Made by a program: the position numbers and the translations under genes. From Paenibacillus sp. FSL R5-0912 (GTDB lineage Bacteria > Bacillota > Bacilli > Paenibacillales > Paenibacillaceae): 64,000 nt of DNA. Below the pieces are notes generated by a model. The model searched no databases. It had not been told where the DNA came from and worked only from the letters and a program-made list of their open reading frames with translations. The stretch is from assembly GCF_000758605.1 (NCBI RefSeq), contig NZ_CP009282.1, positions 868,001 through 932,000 of the forward strand. Reading direction: 5' to 3'. Numbering within the stretch: the stretch's first letter is position 1; every line of letters starts with the position of its first letter. This document shows positions 19,201 through 28,527 of the stretch, in pieces.

Positions 19201-22200
19201 GCTGAGTATTCTGAAGAAAGGCAACGGTTCGACAACTATAGACAGTGCGGCGCAGACAGTAAATATTCCTAATCGTCCGGCGGCACCTACTGGTGTGGCG
19301 GCAACGGATGAGACAGCGATCAGTGCGAATAACGGCACGCTGACAAACGTGACTATCGCGATGGAGTACAAGAAAGGCGCGACAGGCGCCTGGACGAATG
19401 TACTCACGACAAGCGTGACGGAACTGATTCCGGACACGTATTATGTCCGGACGAAGGCAACCTCGATGGCGTTTGCCTCAGAAGCACAGAGTGTAACGGT
19501 TGTGGCGTTTGTGCCAACAACGGAAGCGACCCCGGTCGCAGAAATTGACTATGTGGCAGAGCAGCTGACGGATCTGACGGCAAACGGCGAGTACACGATA
19601 AACGGTACGCAGACGGTAACGGCGACAGCCGATGGTAAGCTGGCTATAGATAGCAGCTGGCTCGGAACATCGCTGAGTATTGTGAAGAAGGGCAACGCAT
19701 CGACGACTATAGACAGTGCGGTGCAGACACTGAGCCTTCCTGTTCGTCCGGAGGCACCGACTAGTGTGACAGCGACGGATGAAACAGCGATCAGTGCGAA
19801 TAACGGCACGCTGACAAACGTGACTATCGCGATGGAGTACAAGAAAGGCGCGACAGGCGCCTGGACGAATGTACTCACGACAAGCGTGACGGAACTGATT
19901 CCGGACACGTATTATGTCCGGACGAAAGCGACCTCGATGGCGTTTGCCTCAGAAGCACAGAGTGTAACGGTTGTGGCGTTTGTGCCAACATCGGAAGCGA
20001 CCCCGGTCGCAGAAATTGACTATGTGGCAGAGCAGCTGACGGATCTGACGGCAAACGGCGAGTACACGATAAACGGTACGCAGACGGTAACGGCGACAGC
20101 CGATGGTAAGCTGGCTATAGATAGCAGCTGGCTCGGAACATCGCTGAGTATTGTGAAGAAGGGCAACGCATCGACGACTATAGACAGTGCGGTGCAGACA
20201 CTGAGCCTTCCTGTTCGTCCGGAGGCACCGACTAGTGTGACAGCGACGGATGAAACAGCGATCAGTGCGAATAACGGCACGCTGACAAACGTGACTATCG
20301 CGATGGAGTACAAGAAAGGCGCGACAGGCGCCTGGACGAATGTAGCAGGCACAACCGTAACAGGGCTTGTCCCGGACACATATTATGTCCGCACGAAAGC
20401 GACCTCGATGGCGTTTGCCTCAGAAGCACAGAGTGTAACGGTTGTGGCGTTTGTGCCAACATCGGAAGCGACCCCGGTCGCAGAAATTGACTATGTGGCA
20501 GAGCAGCTGACGGATCTGACGGCAAACGGCGCGTACACGATAAACGGTACGCAGACGGTAACGGCGACAGCCGATGGTAAGCTGAGTATCGAGAACAGCT
20601 GGCTCGGAACATCACTGAGCATCGTGAAGAAGGGCAACGCATCGACGACTATAGACAGTGCGGTGCAGACACTGAGCCTTCCTGTTCGTCCGGAGGCACC
20701 GACTAGTGTGACAGCGACGGATGAAACAGCGATCAGTGCGAATAACGGCACACTGACAAACGTGACTACCGCGATGGAGTACAAGATTGGCGCGACAGGC
20801 GCCTGGACGAATGTAGCAGGCACAACCGTAACAGGGCTTATCCCGGACACGTATTATGTCCGGACGAAGGCAACCTCGATGGCGTTTGCCTCAGAAGCAC
20901 AGAGTGTAACGGTTGTGGCGTTTGTGCCAACATCGGAAGCGACCCCGGTCGCAGAAATTGACTATGTGGCAGAGCAGCTGACGGATCTGACGGCAAACGG
21001 CGCGTACACGATAAACGGTACGCAGACGGTAACGGCGACAGCCGATGGTAAGCTGAGTATCGAGAGCAGCTGGATCGGAACATCACTGAGCATCGTGAAG
21101 AAGGGCAACGCATCGACGACTATAGACAGTGCGGTGCAGACGATAAGCCTTCCTGCTCGTCCGGTGGCGCCTACTGATGTAGCCGCTACGGATGAAACGG
21201 CGTTAAATGCTAACGATGGTACATTGACGAACGTAACAACCGAAATGGAATATAGGAAGGGGACTGCGGGTGCCTGGACAGATGTAGCAGGCACAACCGT
21301 AACAGGGCTTATCCCGGACACGTATTATGTCCGGACGAAGGCAACCTCGATGGCGTTTGCCTCAGAAGCACAGAGTGTAACGGTTGTGGCGTTTGTGCCA
21401 ACAACGGAAGCGACCCCGGTCGCAGAAATTGACTATGCGGCAGAGCAGCTGATGGATCTGACGCCGAACGGTTCGTACACGATAAACGGTACGCAGACGG
21501 TAACGGCGACAGCCGATGGTAAGCTGGCGATCGATAGTAGCTGGATCGGAACATCACTGAGCATCGTGAAGAAGGGCAACGCATCGACGACTATAGACAG
21601 TGCGGTGCAGACGCTGAGCCTTCCTGCACGTCCGGTGGCGCCTACTGATGTAGCCGCTACGGATGAAACGGCGTTAAATGCTAACGATGGTACATTGACG
21701 AACGAAACAACCGAAATGGAATATAGGAAGGGGACTGCGGGTGCCTGGACAGATGTAGCAGGCACAACCGTAACAGGGCTTATCCCGGACACGTATTATG
21801 TCCGCATGAAAGCAACGGCAGCGGCATTCACCTCGGCTTCGGTGCAACTGACGGTATTGTCGTTCACGGCAACGCCTGAAGCGACTCCGGCAGCGGACAT
21901 TGAATATGCGGCTGAGCAACTGACCGGTCTGACACCGAACGCTTCATACACAGTGAACGGTATACCAATAACAGCGGCAGCGGATGGTAATTTAGCCATC
22001 GATAAGAGCTGGCTGGGATCGTTACTGAGTATCGTGAAGAAAGGTAACACCTCGACGACTACAGACAGTGTGGCGCAGACATTGAGTCTTCCAGCCCGTC
22101 CGGCAGCACCGGTTGGTGTCAGTGTTACAGATGTAACGTATAACGGGGCGAATGACGGTATTCTGCAGAATCTGACAGTACAAATGGAGTACAAGATAGG

Positions 22201-24208
22201 CAGTACAGGCCTTTGGTCAGAAGTTACAGACACAATCATTACTGGCCTTGCACCAGACACGTATTATGTACGGGAGAAGGCAACGGCAACAGCATTCGCT
22301 TCTAATATTGCTCAGGTTACCGTTCATGACTCGGATGCAGTCATCCCGGCTGCACCTGAAGTGGCAGCGGATGACCAGAACAATACCATTGTTGGTCTGG
22401 ATACCAGTATGGAATTCTCAGTGGACGACGACGGAACTTTCGTACGCTACGACGGAACCAACCTGCCGGACCTCAGCGGTGAACACACCGTTAAGGTAAG
22501 GGTTGCGGCCAGCGGATCGGTTCCGGCGGGGCCGGCAACTACGCTAACCTTTACAACTAATGAGCTTATCCCTGCGGGGGGCTTGACCGTGAGCGCCAGC
22601 GATCCAAGTGGTACGGGGAATAACGGATATACGCAGATCAGCGTTACACCGGAGCCAGCTCCAGGACATAAGCTGCTGTACAAGAATTTTGGCACTGGCA
22701 GCGTTGTTGCACCTAATGCGGGGGAAATCCTGACGGGATACACCCTTATAGGAATCAATGGGCTGATTCCAGCGGCTAATGGCGATAGGATCGGGATAGC
22801 AGAAGTAGATGCTGACGGTAAGGTAGTGAAGTACGGCAGCACAACAGCTGCTGTGGTGGCTGAGGTTGTTGCACCGGAACCCGATCCGGTTAGCCCGGGA
22901 AGCGGAAGCAACCCGAATAGCGGAACTCCTACCGGGAACACGGCGGGCAATGTTACCGATGTGATCGTCCTTGTTAACGGCAAGGAAGAGAACGCAGGCA
23001 AAGCAACAACAACGACCTCCGGAAACTTGAGAACAACTACAATTGCCGTAGACCCCGCTAGACTCCAAGCCAAGCTGGATGCGGAAGGTAATGGAGCTGT
23101 AGTTACCATTCCGATGATGCTGGATTCGAATATTATCGTTGGCGAGTTGGACGGCCAGATGATCAAGAACATGGAGAATGTATCGGCTACCCTGGTGCTT
23201 CAGACAACCAAAGGTACGTATACTTTGCCGGCATCCGAGATCAACATTGGTGCGTTGGCCGAGAGACTAGGAAACGGGATTAAGCTGGAGGACATTACGC
23301 TGAAGATTACGATTGGCGGGACCCCGGCATCCATGAACCAGGTAGTGACAGCTGCTGCAGGCAGAGGGAGCTTTACCCTTGTTGCACCGTCTCTGGATTT
23401 CACCGTTACCGCAACTTACGGTACATCGACAGTGGAAGTGAGCCGGTTCAATGCTTACGTGGAGCGGACAGTAGCTCTTCCGGATGGTATTGACCCTAAC
23501 CGGATTACGACGGGAATCGTGGTTGACCTGGATGGAACAGTACGTCATGTACCAACCAGACTCGTCCAGAAGGACGGCAAATATTACGCAGAGATTAACA
23601 GTCTGACGAACAGCACGTATTCTGTGGTCTGGCATCCGCTGACTTTTGCGGATGTAGACAATCACTGGGCGAAGAACGCAGTGAACGATATGGGATCGCG
23701 TCTGGTCATTAACGGTGTGAATGAAACGACCTTCAACCCGAATGCAGATATCACCCGTGCAGAGTTCGCAGCGATTATCATACGCGGCCTGGGATTGAAG
23801 CTTGGGGAAGGAACATCGGCGTTTGCAGATGTTGCAGCGGATAGCTGGTATGCAGCGGCGGTGGAAACAGCATCCGGATACGGGCTGATCACCGGATTCG
23901 AAGATGGAACCTTCCGTCCGGAAGCCCGGATCACACGTGAGCAGGCCATGAGTATTATCGCCAAGGCGATGAAGCTGACAGGCCTGGCAGACCAGACTGG
24001 TACAGTGGATACAGCAAGTGTACTTGCAGCCTTTACAGATGCAGGCAGCATAGGCGCCTGGGCCGGGGATAGCCTGGCACTTGCTGCTAAGGCGGGCTTA
24101 ATCACCGGCCGTGGGGACAGCAAGCTGGAGGCGAAAGCTAATGTTACCCGCGCGGAAGTGGCAGTGCTGATTCAGCGGCTGCTGCAGAAGTCGGATTTAA
24201 TTGATTAA
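16292..24208 (+). CDS. Giant secreted SLH-anchored surface protein with beta-helix and seven 157-residue repeats
   Basis: Cell-surface protein of 2638 residues. A signal peptide occupies about 1-30, with cleavage expected near AYAAIPS. Residues about 35-440 form an uncharacterised beta-rich region. About 447-815 reads as a right-handed beta-helix starting FTVTNTNDSGAGSLRWAL and ending in DIGAYEY, the pattern of choice-of-anchor-type adhesins. An Ig-like module (about 820-915) follows. Residues 921 to about 2012 are seven tandem 157-residue repeats, each with an EATPxAxIDYxAEQL module and a TYYVRxKAT module. A Pro/Ser/Gly linker lies near 2190-2210, and three SLH domains occupy about 2450-2635 (FADVDNHWAKN, FADVAADSWYAAA, FTDAGSIGAWAGD). 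SLH domains bind pyruvylated secondary cell-wall polymer. AAGGAGG is 6 bases before the ATG. An adhesin or polysaccharide-binding role is inferred. Confidence 0.93.
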   Translation: MLKKIGKIGMALMLVIGLLPVMSLRAYAAIPSFTEKADFVIEPPLANTTNKSVTDAEGLPNGNTAVILSTFNYVGNSYVYTHFLKVYDNTGALITDINLSSLMDTYYKMTDVSMLALSDGNLLITYNKSDSSSNNLQLGTVIESTPNTYFMVINESGQKVTSQTQINTFSAASNPALTRFVTIAELSDGNIAFSWQRNDNVSTVTRVFSATGTPVSSETLLVNYNASMSYVSAGDGVYMVAYNSGASADNIYLKLFTNSGALLKTIDLGARTGEKQLFLSTLGNGNFMFSQYDWRTGNSEVSLYDNEGTSQGGFTVSGYLGETSAAVYRNGAMPGFVTISTDPTSNAAINDAYNIGTEWSGTQYAYLNYYDYDGYLVSAPNQPVDSAPVVFEGYNEATWMFDVEYYPKFSVYPAFGDKVVFIKTDNTDASHYRINGKLFDTGPAQGNHVFTVTNTNDSGAGSLRWALEQAGAVSGGQVDFDPSLAGQTITLQSNLTGWNDQDWKGTTIGDASTGGFKLTGIQDATGQPAITINGNGYRGILATGSGIFEMSDVRLTGFDITDSSGMYDAFGSALAVGGNYYSSIQLNNIVFDANTMTYKQTGSIASLAALAAPYEVDLDRIVFKDNVLTATSTTEVIQGAALYYNGYMDGVISNSLFANNSSNSNSTNDAYGSAIGVMLDPHLKIWNNTFYNNHANNTGTGASYGPAMYAVSSSPGSSSLDIYNNVLIGNKQEAAPAGTLEELFYNYNNDTLVESGNNVISGDPFVDAAGGNFLLKGSAVSAINQGDNTKTAGALDLAGVARIYGGTVDIGAYEYVPGPAVPVALQSVVADGVSGTTTSTKIDLTFDTAIAGLTADDITITDGTGSALKGTLSGAGTHWSIALTSVTQEGTVSVAVIAPNGYTISGSPMEATVSLFTASPEATPSAVIDYAAEQLMDLTPNGSYTINGTLAVTATADGKLAIDSSWLGTSLSILKKGNGSTTIDSAAQTVNIPNRPAAPTGVAATDETAISANNGTLTNVTIAMEYKKGATGAWTNVLTTSVTELIPDTYYVRTKATSMAFASEAQSVTVVAFVPTTEATPVAEIDYVAEQLTDLTANGEYTINGTQTVTATADGKLAIDSSWLGTSLSIVKKGNASTTIDSAVQTLSLPVRPEAPTSVTATDETAISANNGTLTNVTIAMEYKKGATGAWTNVLTTSVTELIPDTYYVRTKATSMAFASEAQSVTVVAFVPTSEATPVAEIDYVAEQLTDLTANGEYTINGTQTVTATADGKLAIDSSWLGTSLSIVKKGNASTTIDSAVQTLSLPVRPEAPTSVTATDETAISANNGTLTNVTIAMEYKKGATGAWTNVAGTTVTGLVPDTYYVRTKATSMAFASEAQSVTVVAFVPTSEATPVAEIDYVAEQLTDLTANGAYTINGTQTVTATADGKLSIENSWLGTSLSIVKKGNASTTIDSAVQTLSLPVRPEAPTSVTATDETAISANNGTLTNVTTAMEYKIGATGAWTNVAGTTVTGLIPDTYYVRTKATSMAFASEAQSVTVVAFVPTSEATPVAEIDYVAEQLTDLTANGAYTINGTQTVTATADGKLSIESSWIGTSLSIVKKGNASTTIDSAVQTISLPARPVAPTDVAATDETALNANDGTLTNVTTEMEYRKGTAGAWTDVAGTTVTGLIPDTYYVRTKATSMAFASEAQSVTVVAFVPTTEATPVAEIDYAAEQLMDLTPNGSYTINGTQTVTATADGKLAIDSSWIGTSLSIVKKGNASTTIDSAVQTLSLPARPVAPTDVAATDETALNANDGTLTNETTEMEYRKGTAGAWTDVAGTTVTGLIPDTYYVRMKATAAAFTSASVQLTVLSFTATPEATPAADIEYAAEQLTGLTPNASYTVNGIPITAAADGNLAIDKSWLGSLLSIVKKGNTSTTTDSVAQTLSLPARPAAPVGVSVTDVTYNGANDGILQNLTVQMEYKIGSTGLWSEVTDTIITGLAPDTYYVREKATATAFASNIAQVTVHDSDAVIPAAPEVAADDQNNTIVGLDTSMEFSVDDDGTFVRYDGTNLPDLSGEHTVKVRVAASGSVPAGPATTLTFTTNELIPAGGLTVSASDPSGTGNNGYTQISVTPEPAPGHKLLYKNFGTGSVVAPNAGEILTGYTLIGINGLIPAANGDRIGIAEVDADGKVVKYGSTTAAVVAEVVAPEPDPVSPGSGSNPNSGTPTGNTAGNVTDVIVLVNGKEENAGKATTTTSGNLRTTTIAVDPARLQAKLDAEGNGAVVTIPMMLDSNIIVGELDGQMIKNMENVSATLVLQTTKGTYTLPASEINIGALAERLGNGIKLEDITLKITIGGTPASMNQVVTAAAGRGSFTLVAPSLDFTVTATYGTSTVEVSRFNAYVERTVALPDGIDPNRITTGIVVDLDGTVRHVPTRLVQKDGKYYAEINSLTNSTYSVVWHPLTFADVDNHWAKNAVNDMGSRLVINGVNETTFNPNADITRAEFAAIIIRGLGLKLGEGTSAFADVAADSWYAAAVETASGYGLITGFEDGTFRPEARITREQAMSIIAKAMKLTGLADQTGTVDTASVLAAFTDAGSIGAWAGDSLALAAKAGLITGRGDSKLEAKANVTRAEVAVLIQRLLQKSDLID
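19052..22327 (+). repeat. Seven in-frame 471-bp tandem repeats inside the SLH protein gene
   Basis: Units start at 19052, 19523, 19994, 20465, 20936, 21407 and 21878, exactly 471 bases apart. Units 2 and 3 are identical for about the first 350 bases. Unit 7 is the most diverged and one codon shorter near its middle. Variants of the first and second halves are mixed between units. Confidence 0.97.
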
Positions 24209-24225
24209 TTAGGTTAATTAAGGAG

Positions 24226-24261
24226 AAGCGAATTCAGACGTAGAGCTGAATTCGCTTTTTT
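24226..24261 (+). terminator. Terminator of the SLH protein gene
   Basis: A perfect 12-bp stem (24226-24237 with 24246-24257) has an 8-base loop and a six-T run, 17 bases after the stop codon. Confidence 0.92.
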
Positions 24262-24306
24262 ATTGTTTAGAAAATTATACAATTTCCAGAAATATGGAGA
24301 TGGAGT

Positions 24307-24335
24307 TAATTGATATTGATTATCAATATCAATTA
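24307..24335. promoter_or_regulatory. Fur box (29-nt perfect palindrome) upstream of the marR-suf operon
   Basis: A palindrome of two 14-base arms around one central base. The inner 19 bases (24312-24330) match the classical Fur consensus GATAATGATAATCATTATC at 16 of 19 positions. It sits just before the -10 box TATAAT (24342-24347), where bound Fur would block RNA polymerase. This points to induction under iron limitation. Confidence 0.8.
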
Positions 24336-24346
24336 TGTTAATATAA

Positions 24347-24368
24347 TTTTGTTCACTAGCGAACAAAA
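24347..24368. promoter_or_regulatory. Near-perfect inverted repeat, likely operator of the MarR-type regulator
   Basis: TTTTGTTC and GAACAAAA flank ACTAGC; only one base pair of the 22-nt palindrome is mismatched. It overlaps the 3' end of the -10 box and the probable transcription start, 67 bases before the regulator's TTG start. MarR dimers bind such palindromes, so autoregulation is likely. Confidence 0.6.
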
Positions 24369-24434
24369 TAAAACAGTCTATAGCTGACACTGAACTTGGT
24401 CTGCAACTATTACAAGAGAGGGGAGATAGCGAAA

Positions 24435-24956
24435 TTGGAGTTTCAAAATAATTTTAAGGGTCATCTTTACGAGCAATATATTAGAATGCTGCATCTAAAT
24501 GAGTTGTATACAGAACAAGAATTTAACTCGTTTCGGCAACAGGCCAGAAAATACCAGATTGATATGCTCTCTAACAATATTACGAGTGTACACGTGATTG
24601 ATTGCATTGGTGACAATGAACCGATAAATCACACCGGGATTGTGGAGAAGATGGGGTTGTCCAAAGCTGGCATTAATAAAATTTGTTCAAAGCTGCTGGA
24701 AATGGGCTTCATTATGAGAAGTCAACTGAACAACAATCGTAAGGAGATTTACTTTAGTTTAACGGATAAGGGAAGACACGTTTATGATTTGCATAAAGAG
24801 CTCCACAAAGAAAAAGAAGAAAGGTTCTACCAATTCATTGAATCCTATACAGAGGCTGAACTGCAGACTATTGGCAAATTCATGAGCGATTTGGTGGCGC
24901 GTGCCGAAGAATACTCCGAAGGGAAGTTTACGATAGATGACGACATTGAAGATTGA
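24435..24956 (+). CDS. MarR/winged-helix transcriptional regulator of the suf cluster
   Basis: DNA-binding regulator of 173 residues. A winged helix-turn-helix (about 55-110) contains [28 protein letters not shown] and the wing [19 protein letters not shown], flanked by long dimerisation helices as in MarR proteins. The TTG at 24435 was chosen for its AGAGGGGAG 9 bases upstream; an earlier in-frame TTG at 24396 has no ribosome site. Its end overlaps the sufC start by 20 bases, so it is co-transcribed and probably controls the operon from the palindrome at 24347. Two cysteines (in VIDCIGD and INKICSK) could in principle sense redox state or metal, but nothing proves this. Confidence 0.85.
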   Translation: MEFQNNFKGHLYEQYIRMLHLNELYTEQEFNSFRQQARKYQIDMLSNNITSVHVIDCIGDNEPINHTGIVEKMGLSKAGINKICSKLLEMGFIMRSQLNNNRKEIYFSLTDKGRHVYDLHKELHKEKEERFYQFIESYTEAELQTIGKFMSDLVARAEEYSEGKFTIDDDIED

Positions 24957-25716
24957 GGAATTAAGATCCAAGATTGAAGGGAAAGAAATTTTAAAAGGGC
25001 TCTCACTGGAGATTCAGGGCGGAGAGATTCATGCGATTATGGGGCCCAACGGGACGGGGAAAAGTACGTTAGCTTCAGCTTTAATGGGCCATCCCAAATA
25101 TGAGGTTACTGGCGGCAAGGTGACACTAGACAATGAAGATCTTTTGGAGATGGAGGTGGATGAGCGTGCCCGGGCAGGCTTGTTCCTCGCTATGCAATAC
25201 CCAAGTGAAATTGCCGGTGTAACCAATTCGGATTTTCTCAGAAGTGCCATCAATTCACGGCGTGAAGAAGGAGAAGAAATATCCTTAATCCGTTTCATCC
25301 GTGAAATGGAGAGCAAAATGAAGGGGCTGGAGATGAACCCGGAATTTGTACATCGTTATTTAAATGAGGGTTTCTCCGGCGGTGAAAAAAAGCGGAATGA
25401 GATTTTGCAAATGATGCTGCTTGAACCCAAGTTTGTGATCCTGGATGAAGTGGACTCCGGGCTTGATATTGATGCACTGCGTATTGTGGCCAATGGTGTA
25501 AATGAGATGCGCAGCGCGGATAGAGGCTTTTTAATCATCACCCATTATCAACGATTGCTGAATTATATTACCCCGGATTTTGTGCATGTCATGATGAAGG
25601 GCCGGATCGTTAAATCTGGCGGTCCGGAGCTTGCCAACCGTTTAGAGGCAGAAGGGTACGATTGGGTAAAAGAAGAGCTTGGGATTACCGATGAGGCAGT
25701 AGGCGAGGAAGTTTAA
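24937..25716 (+). CDS. sufC: Fe-S cluster assembly ATPase SufC
   Basis: Soluble ABC-type ATPase of the SufBCD scaffold, 259 residues, the normal SufC length. Walker [10 protein letters not shown] is at 36-44, the signature FSGGEKKR near 146-153 and the SufC-characteristic Walker B segment [17 protein letters not shown] follows. SufC powers conformational change of SufB-SufD during [4Fe-4S] assembly. The ATG overlaps the end of the regulator gene, with GAAGGGAAG upstream, so the two are translationally coupled. It is followed by sufD after 23 bases. Confidence 0.96.
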   Translation: MTTLKIEELRSKIEGKEILKGLSLEIQGGEIHAIMGPNGTGKSTLASALMGHPKYEVTGGKVTLDNEDLLEMEVDERARAGLFLAMQYPSEIAGVTNSDFLRSAINSRREEGEEISLIRFIREMESKMKGLEMNPEFVHRYLNEGFSGGEKKRNEILQMMLLEPKFVILDEVDSGLDIDALRIVANGVNEMRSADRGFLIITHYQRLLNYITPDFVHVMMKGRIVKSGGPELANRLEAEGYDWVKEELGITDEAVGEEV

Positions 25717-25739
25717 GGGCCGGAGAGGAGGAATAGCAA

Positions 25740-27047
25740 ATGGCTATACAAGCAAGAAATTCAATGAATGTGGACAATTTACGCGCATGGTCAAGCGCTA
25801 AGGATGAACCCCGCTGGCTGCTTGAACGCCGGATTCAGGCACTCGGGCTGGCAGGGACGCTGGAGCTGCCAAGCGTGGAGAAAATCAAACTCGAAAAATG
25901 GGATATCCACGAAAGTGGAGATTACAAAGCTGAGAATGCGTGGTCAGGTTTGGAAGATGCGCCAGAGATTGTTCGAGGTTTGGTGGCTTCTCCAGTGAAA
26001 GGCGGACTAATCGTTCAGTTCAATTCGGATGTAGTGTATACGGAATTGTCCGGGAGCTTAGCCGCCCAGGGAGTAATTTTAACAGACCTGCATACTGCGG
26101 CAAAAGAGCATGAGGAGTTGGTTCAACGTTATCTCTTTCATGCAGTGAAGCCGGAAGAGCACAGATTGTCCGCTGTGCACAGTGCCTTATGGAGTGGTGG
26201 CGTTTTTCTATATGTCCCAGACGGTATAGAGGTAGAAGTTCCCATTCAAGCGATCTTTTATAGCGATACGAGCGGGGGGCGCTTTGCTCCTCACATCTTA
26301 ATTGTGACTGGTAACAACAGCAAGATCAGCTATGTGGATCATTATATATCGAGCAGAGATGATATCAAGGTTTTGCATAACGGTGTGGTAGAGGTGTTTG
26401 CAGGGGCAGGCTCCAAGGTGCAGGTCGCTTCTGTTCATCAGCTTGCTGCAGCAACAACGGACTTCACCCAGCGGCGTGCGGTTGTGCTTGCGGATGGCGG
26501 TGTAGAATGGATTGTCGGCGAGATGAATAATGGCTATACCGCCAGTGATACCAAGACATTACTCCAAGGCAACGGGTCCATCTCTGACGCTAAGGTGATT
26601 GCGATAGGCTCTGGGGGGCAGAAATTGAGTTTTACTACGCAAGCCCAGCATTTTGGCAGAAGCTCGGTGAGCCAGATGATCACACGCGCAGTAATGCGTG
26701 AAGAAGCTACAGCCATTATCAACGGGATTACAAAAATTGAAAAAGGTGCGACCCATTGTGATGGTCAGCAAACAGAACGTGTACTGATGTTAAGTCCAAA
26801 TGCGCGCGGCGATGCCAATCCGATCCTGCTGATAGATGAGGATGATGTAACCGCCGGTCATGCTGCATCCGTGGGGCAAGTCAATGCGGAACAAATCTAT
26901 TATCTGATGTCGCGCGGGATCTCACGGAGTGAAGCCGAATATCTTGTTATTTTCGGATTCCTCGCTCCTGTCATTTCGGAGATCCCGCTGGAGGGAGTGC
27001 GTAGCCGTCTGCAGGATGTAGTGGAGAAAAAGCTTGGCAGATCATAG
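25740..27047 (+). CDS. sufD: Fe-S cluster assembly protein SufD
   Basis: Scaffold subunit of 435 residues that pairs with SufB through a right-handed beta-helix. Family landmarks are the C-terminal ATHCDGQQTERVLMLSPNARGDANP and DDVTAGHAASVGQ segments, with the conserved histidine of HCDG that helps form the nascent cluster site. AGAGGAGG precedes the ATG. In Bacillus and most Paenibacillus the order is sufC-sufD-sufS-sufU-sufB; here sufB follows sufD after only 54 bases, so cysteine desulfurase and SufU genes are absent from this cluster. Confidence 0.95.
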   Translation: MAIQARNSMNVDNLRAWSSAKDEPRWLLERRIQALGLAGTLELPSVEKIKLEKWDIHESGDYKAENAWSGLEDAPEIVRGLVASPVKGGLIVQFNSDVVYTELSGSLAAQGVILTDLHTAAKEHEELVQRYLFHAVKPEEHRLSAVHSALWSGGVFLYVPDGIEVEVPIQAIFYSDTSGGRFAPHILIVTGNNSKISYVDHYISSRDDIKVLHNGVVEVFAGAGSKVQVASVHQLAAATTDFTQRRAVVLADGGVEWIVGEMNNGYTASDTKTLLQGNGSISDAKVIAIGSGGQKLSFTTQAQHFGRSSVSQMITRAVMREEATAIINGITKIEKGATHCDGQQTERVLMLSPNARGDANPILLIDEDDVTAGHAASVGQVNAEQIYYLMSRGISRSEAEYLVIFGFLAPVISEIPLEGVRSRLQDVVEKKLGRS

Positions 27048-27101
27048 GGAATCAGGGGCCAATCAAAGTGAGTCGTATGAAGGTTAAAAGGAGCGATACT
27101 A

Positions 27102-28499
27102 ATGGCTAAAAAAGCGCCGGATATGGGTGAATATAAATATGGGTTTCGCGATGAACACCAGTCTATTTTTCAATCTGGAAAAGGTCTGACTGAAGAGATT
27201 GTCCGGGAAATTTCCCGAATCAAGGAAGAGCCGGAGTGGATGCTCGATTTTCGGCTGAAAGCTTTGAAGCAATTCTACAAAATGCCGATGCCTGGGTGGG
27301 GAGCGGATTTGTCCGGGCTAAATCTTGATAACATCCAATATTACGTTCGCCCTTCCGAAAAACAGGGAAAGACCTGGGAGGAGGTTCCCTCCGAGATTAA
27401 AGCAACCTTTGACAAGCTAGGTATTCCTGAAGCGGAGCAAAAATTTCTGGCAGGCGTATCCGCTCAATACGAGTCGGAAGTAGTCTATCACAGTATGCGG
27501 AAGGAACTGGAGGATCAGGGAGTGGTTTTCCTTGATACGGATACTGCTTTAAAGCAATATCCTGAAGTGTTCAAACAACATTTTGGAACGATCATCCCTC
27601 CCGCCGACAATAAATTCGCTGCGCTTAACAGCGCGGTTTGGTCAGGTGGCAGCTTTGTATACATCCCGAGAGGTGTTCAGGTTGAGGTTCCGATCCAAGG
27701 GTACTTCCGGATTAATTCTGAAAATATGGGACAATTCGAGCGGACATTAATTATTGCCGAAGAGGGCAGCTTTGTCCATTATGTTGAAGGATGCACAGCG
27801 CCTATTTATAGTACCAGTTCTCTGCATAGCGGAGTTATTGAAATTATTTGCCGGAAAGATTCCCGTGTCCGTTACACGACCATCCAGAACTGGGCTCCTA
27901 ATATCTACAATTTGGTAACCCAAAGGGCTGTGGCAGAGGAAAATGCCACAATGGAATGGGTGGACGGCAACATCGGCTCCAAGGTAACCATGAAGTATCC
28001 GGCTGTACTATTGAAAGGAAGGGGAGCTAAGGGGTCCATCCTGTCTATTGCCGTAGCCGGAAAAGATCAGCATCAAGATGCCGGCGCGAAGGTGATTCAC
28101 CTTGCTCCCGAGACAACATCTACGATTATATCCAAATCCATCAGCAAGCAGGGCGGCAAAGTAAACTACCGGGGATTGTCCAGCTTCAGCCGTGATTCCG
28201 CAGGCTCCAAGGCTAATATTAAGTGTGATACGTTGATTTTGGACAATCTGTCATCATCAGATACGATTCCGTACAATGAAATTAAGAACGATCAGATTAC
28301 CTTGGAGCACGAGGCAACAGTATCCAAAGTGTCCGAGGAGCAATTGTTTTACTTAATGAGCCGCGGGCTTACAGAACAAGATGCCACACAAATGATTGTA
28401 ATGGGCTTCATTGAGCCGTTTACCAAAGAATTGCCGATGGAATATGCCGTTGAAATGAATCGGCTGATTCAATTTGAGATGGAAGGAAGCATCGGTTGA
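27102..28499 (+). CDS. sufB: Fe-S cluster assembly protein SufB
   Basis: Central scaffold of the SufBCD complex, 465 residues, full length. It retains the characteristic [10 protein letters not shown]-terminus, VEGCTAP, the KCDTLILDN segment with the candidate cluster-ligand cysteine, and the [14 protein letters not shown] motif containing the conserved glutamate. AAAAGGAG lies 8 bases before the ATG. Because the essential residues are intact, the protein should still build clusters if sulfur is delivered by a desulfurase encoded elsewhere. It is the last large gene of the operon, followed by a small ORF and an Nfu-type protein. Confidence 0.96.
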   Translation: MAKKAPDMGEYKYGFRDEHQSIFQSGKGLTEEIVREISRIKEEPEWMLDFRLKALKQFYKMPMPGWGADLSGLNLDNIQYYVRPSEKQGKTWEEVPSEIKATFDKLGIPEAEQKFLAGVSAQYESEVVYHSMRKELEDQGVVFLDTDTALKQYPEVFKQHFGTIIPPADNKFAALNSAVWSGGSFVYIPRGVQVEVPIQGYFRINSENMGQFERTLIIAEEGSFVHYVEGCTAPIYSTSSLHSGVIEIICRKDSRVRYTTIQNWAPNIYNLVTQRAVAEENATMEWVDGNIGSKVTMKYPAVLLKGRGAKGSILSIAVAGKDQHQDAGAKVIHLAPETTSTIISKSISKQGGKVNYRGLSSFSRDSAGSKANIKCDTLILDNLSSSDTIPYNEIKNDQITLEHEATVSKVSEEQLFYLMSRGLTEQDATQMIVMGFIEPFTKELPMEYAVEMNRLIQFEMEGSIG

Positions 28500-28527
28500 T
28501 TCATAAAGGAAGTACGAGGTGTTGGTA

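Noticed and set aside
19078..22260. Series of 91-154 residue minus-strand open frames spaced 471 bases apart
   Set aside because: They are the antisense images of the seven repeats of the SLH protein gene and carry no ribosome sites.
24396..24434. Longer N-terminus of the MarR protein from the TTG at 24396
   Set aside because: The stretch contains the ribosome site AGAGGGGAG of the preferred TTG at 24435 and has none of its own.
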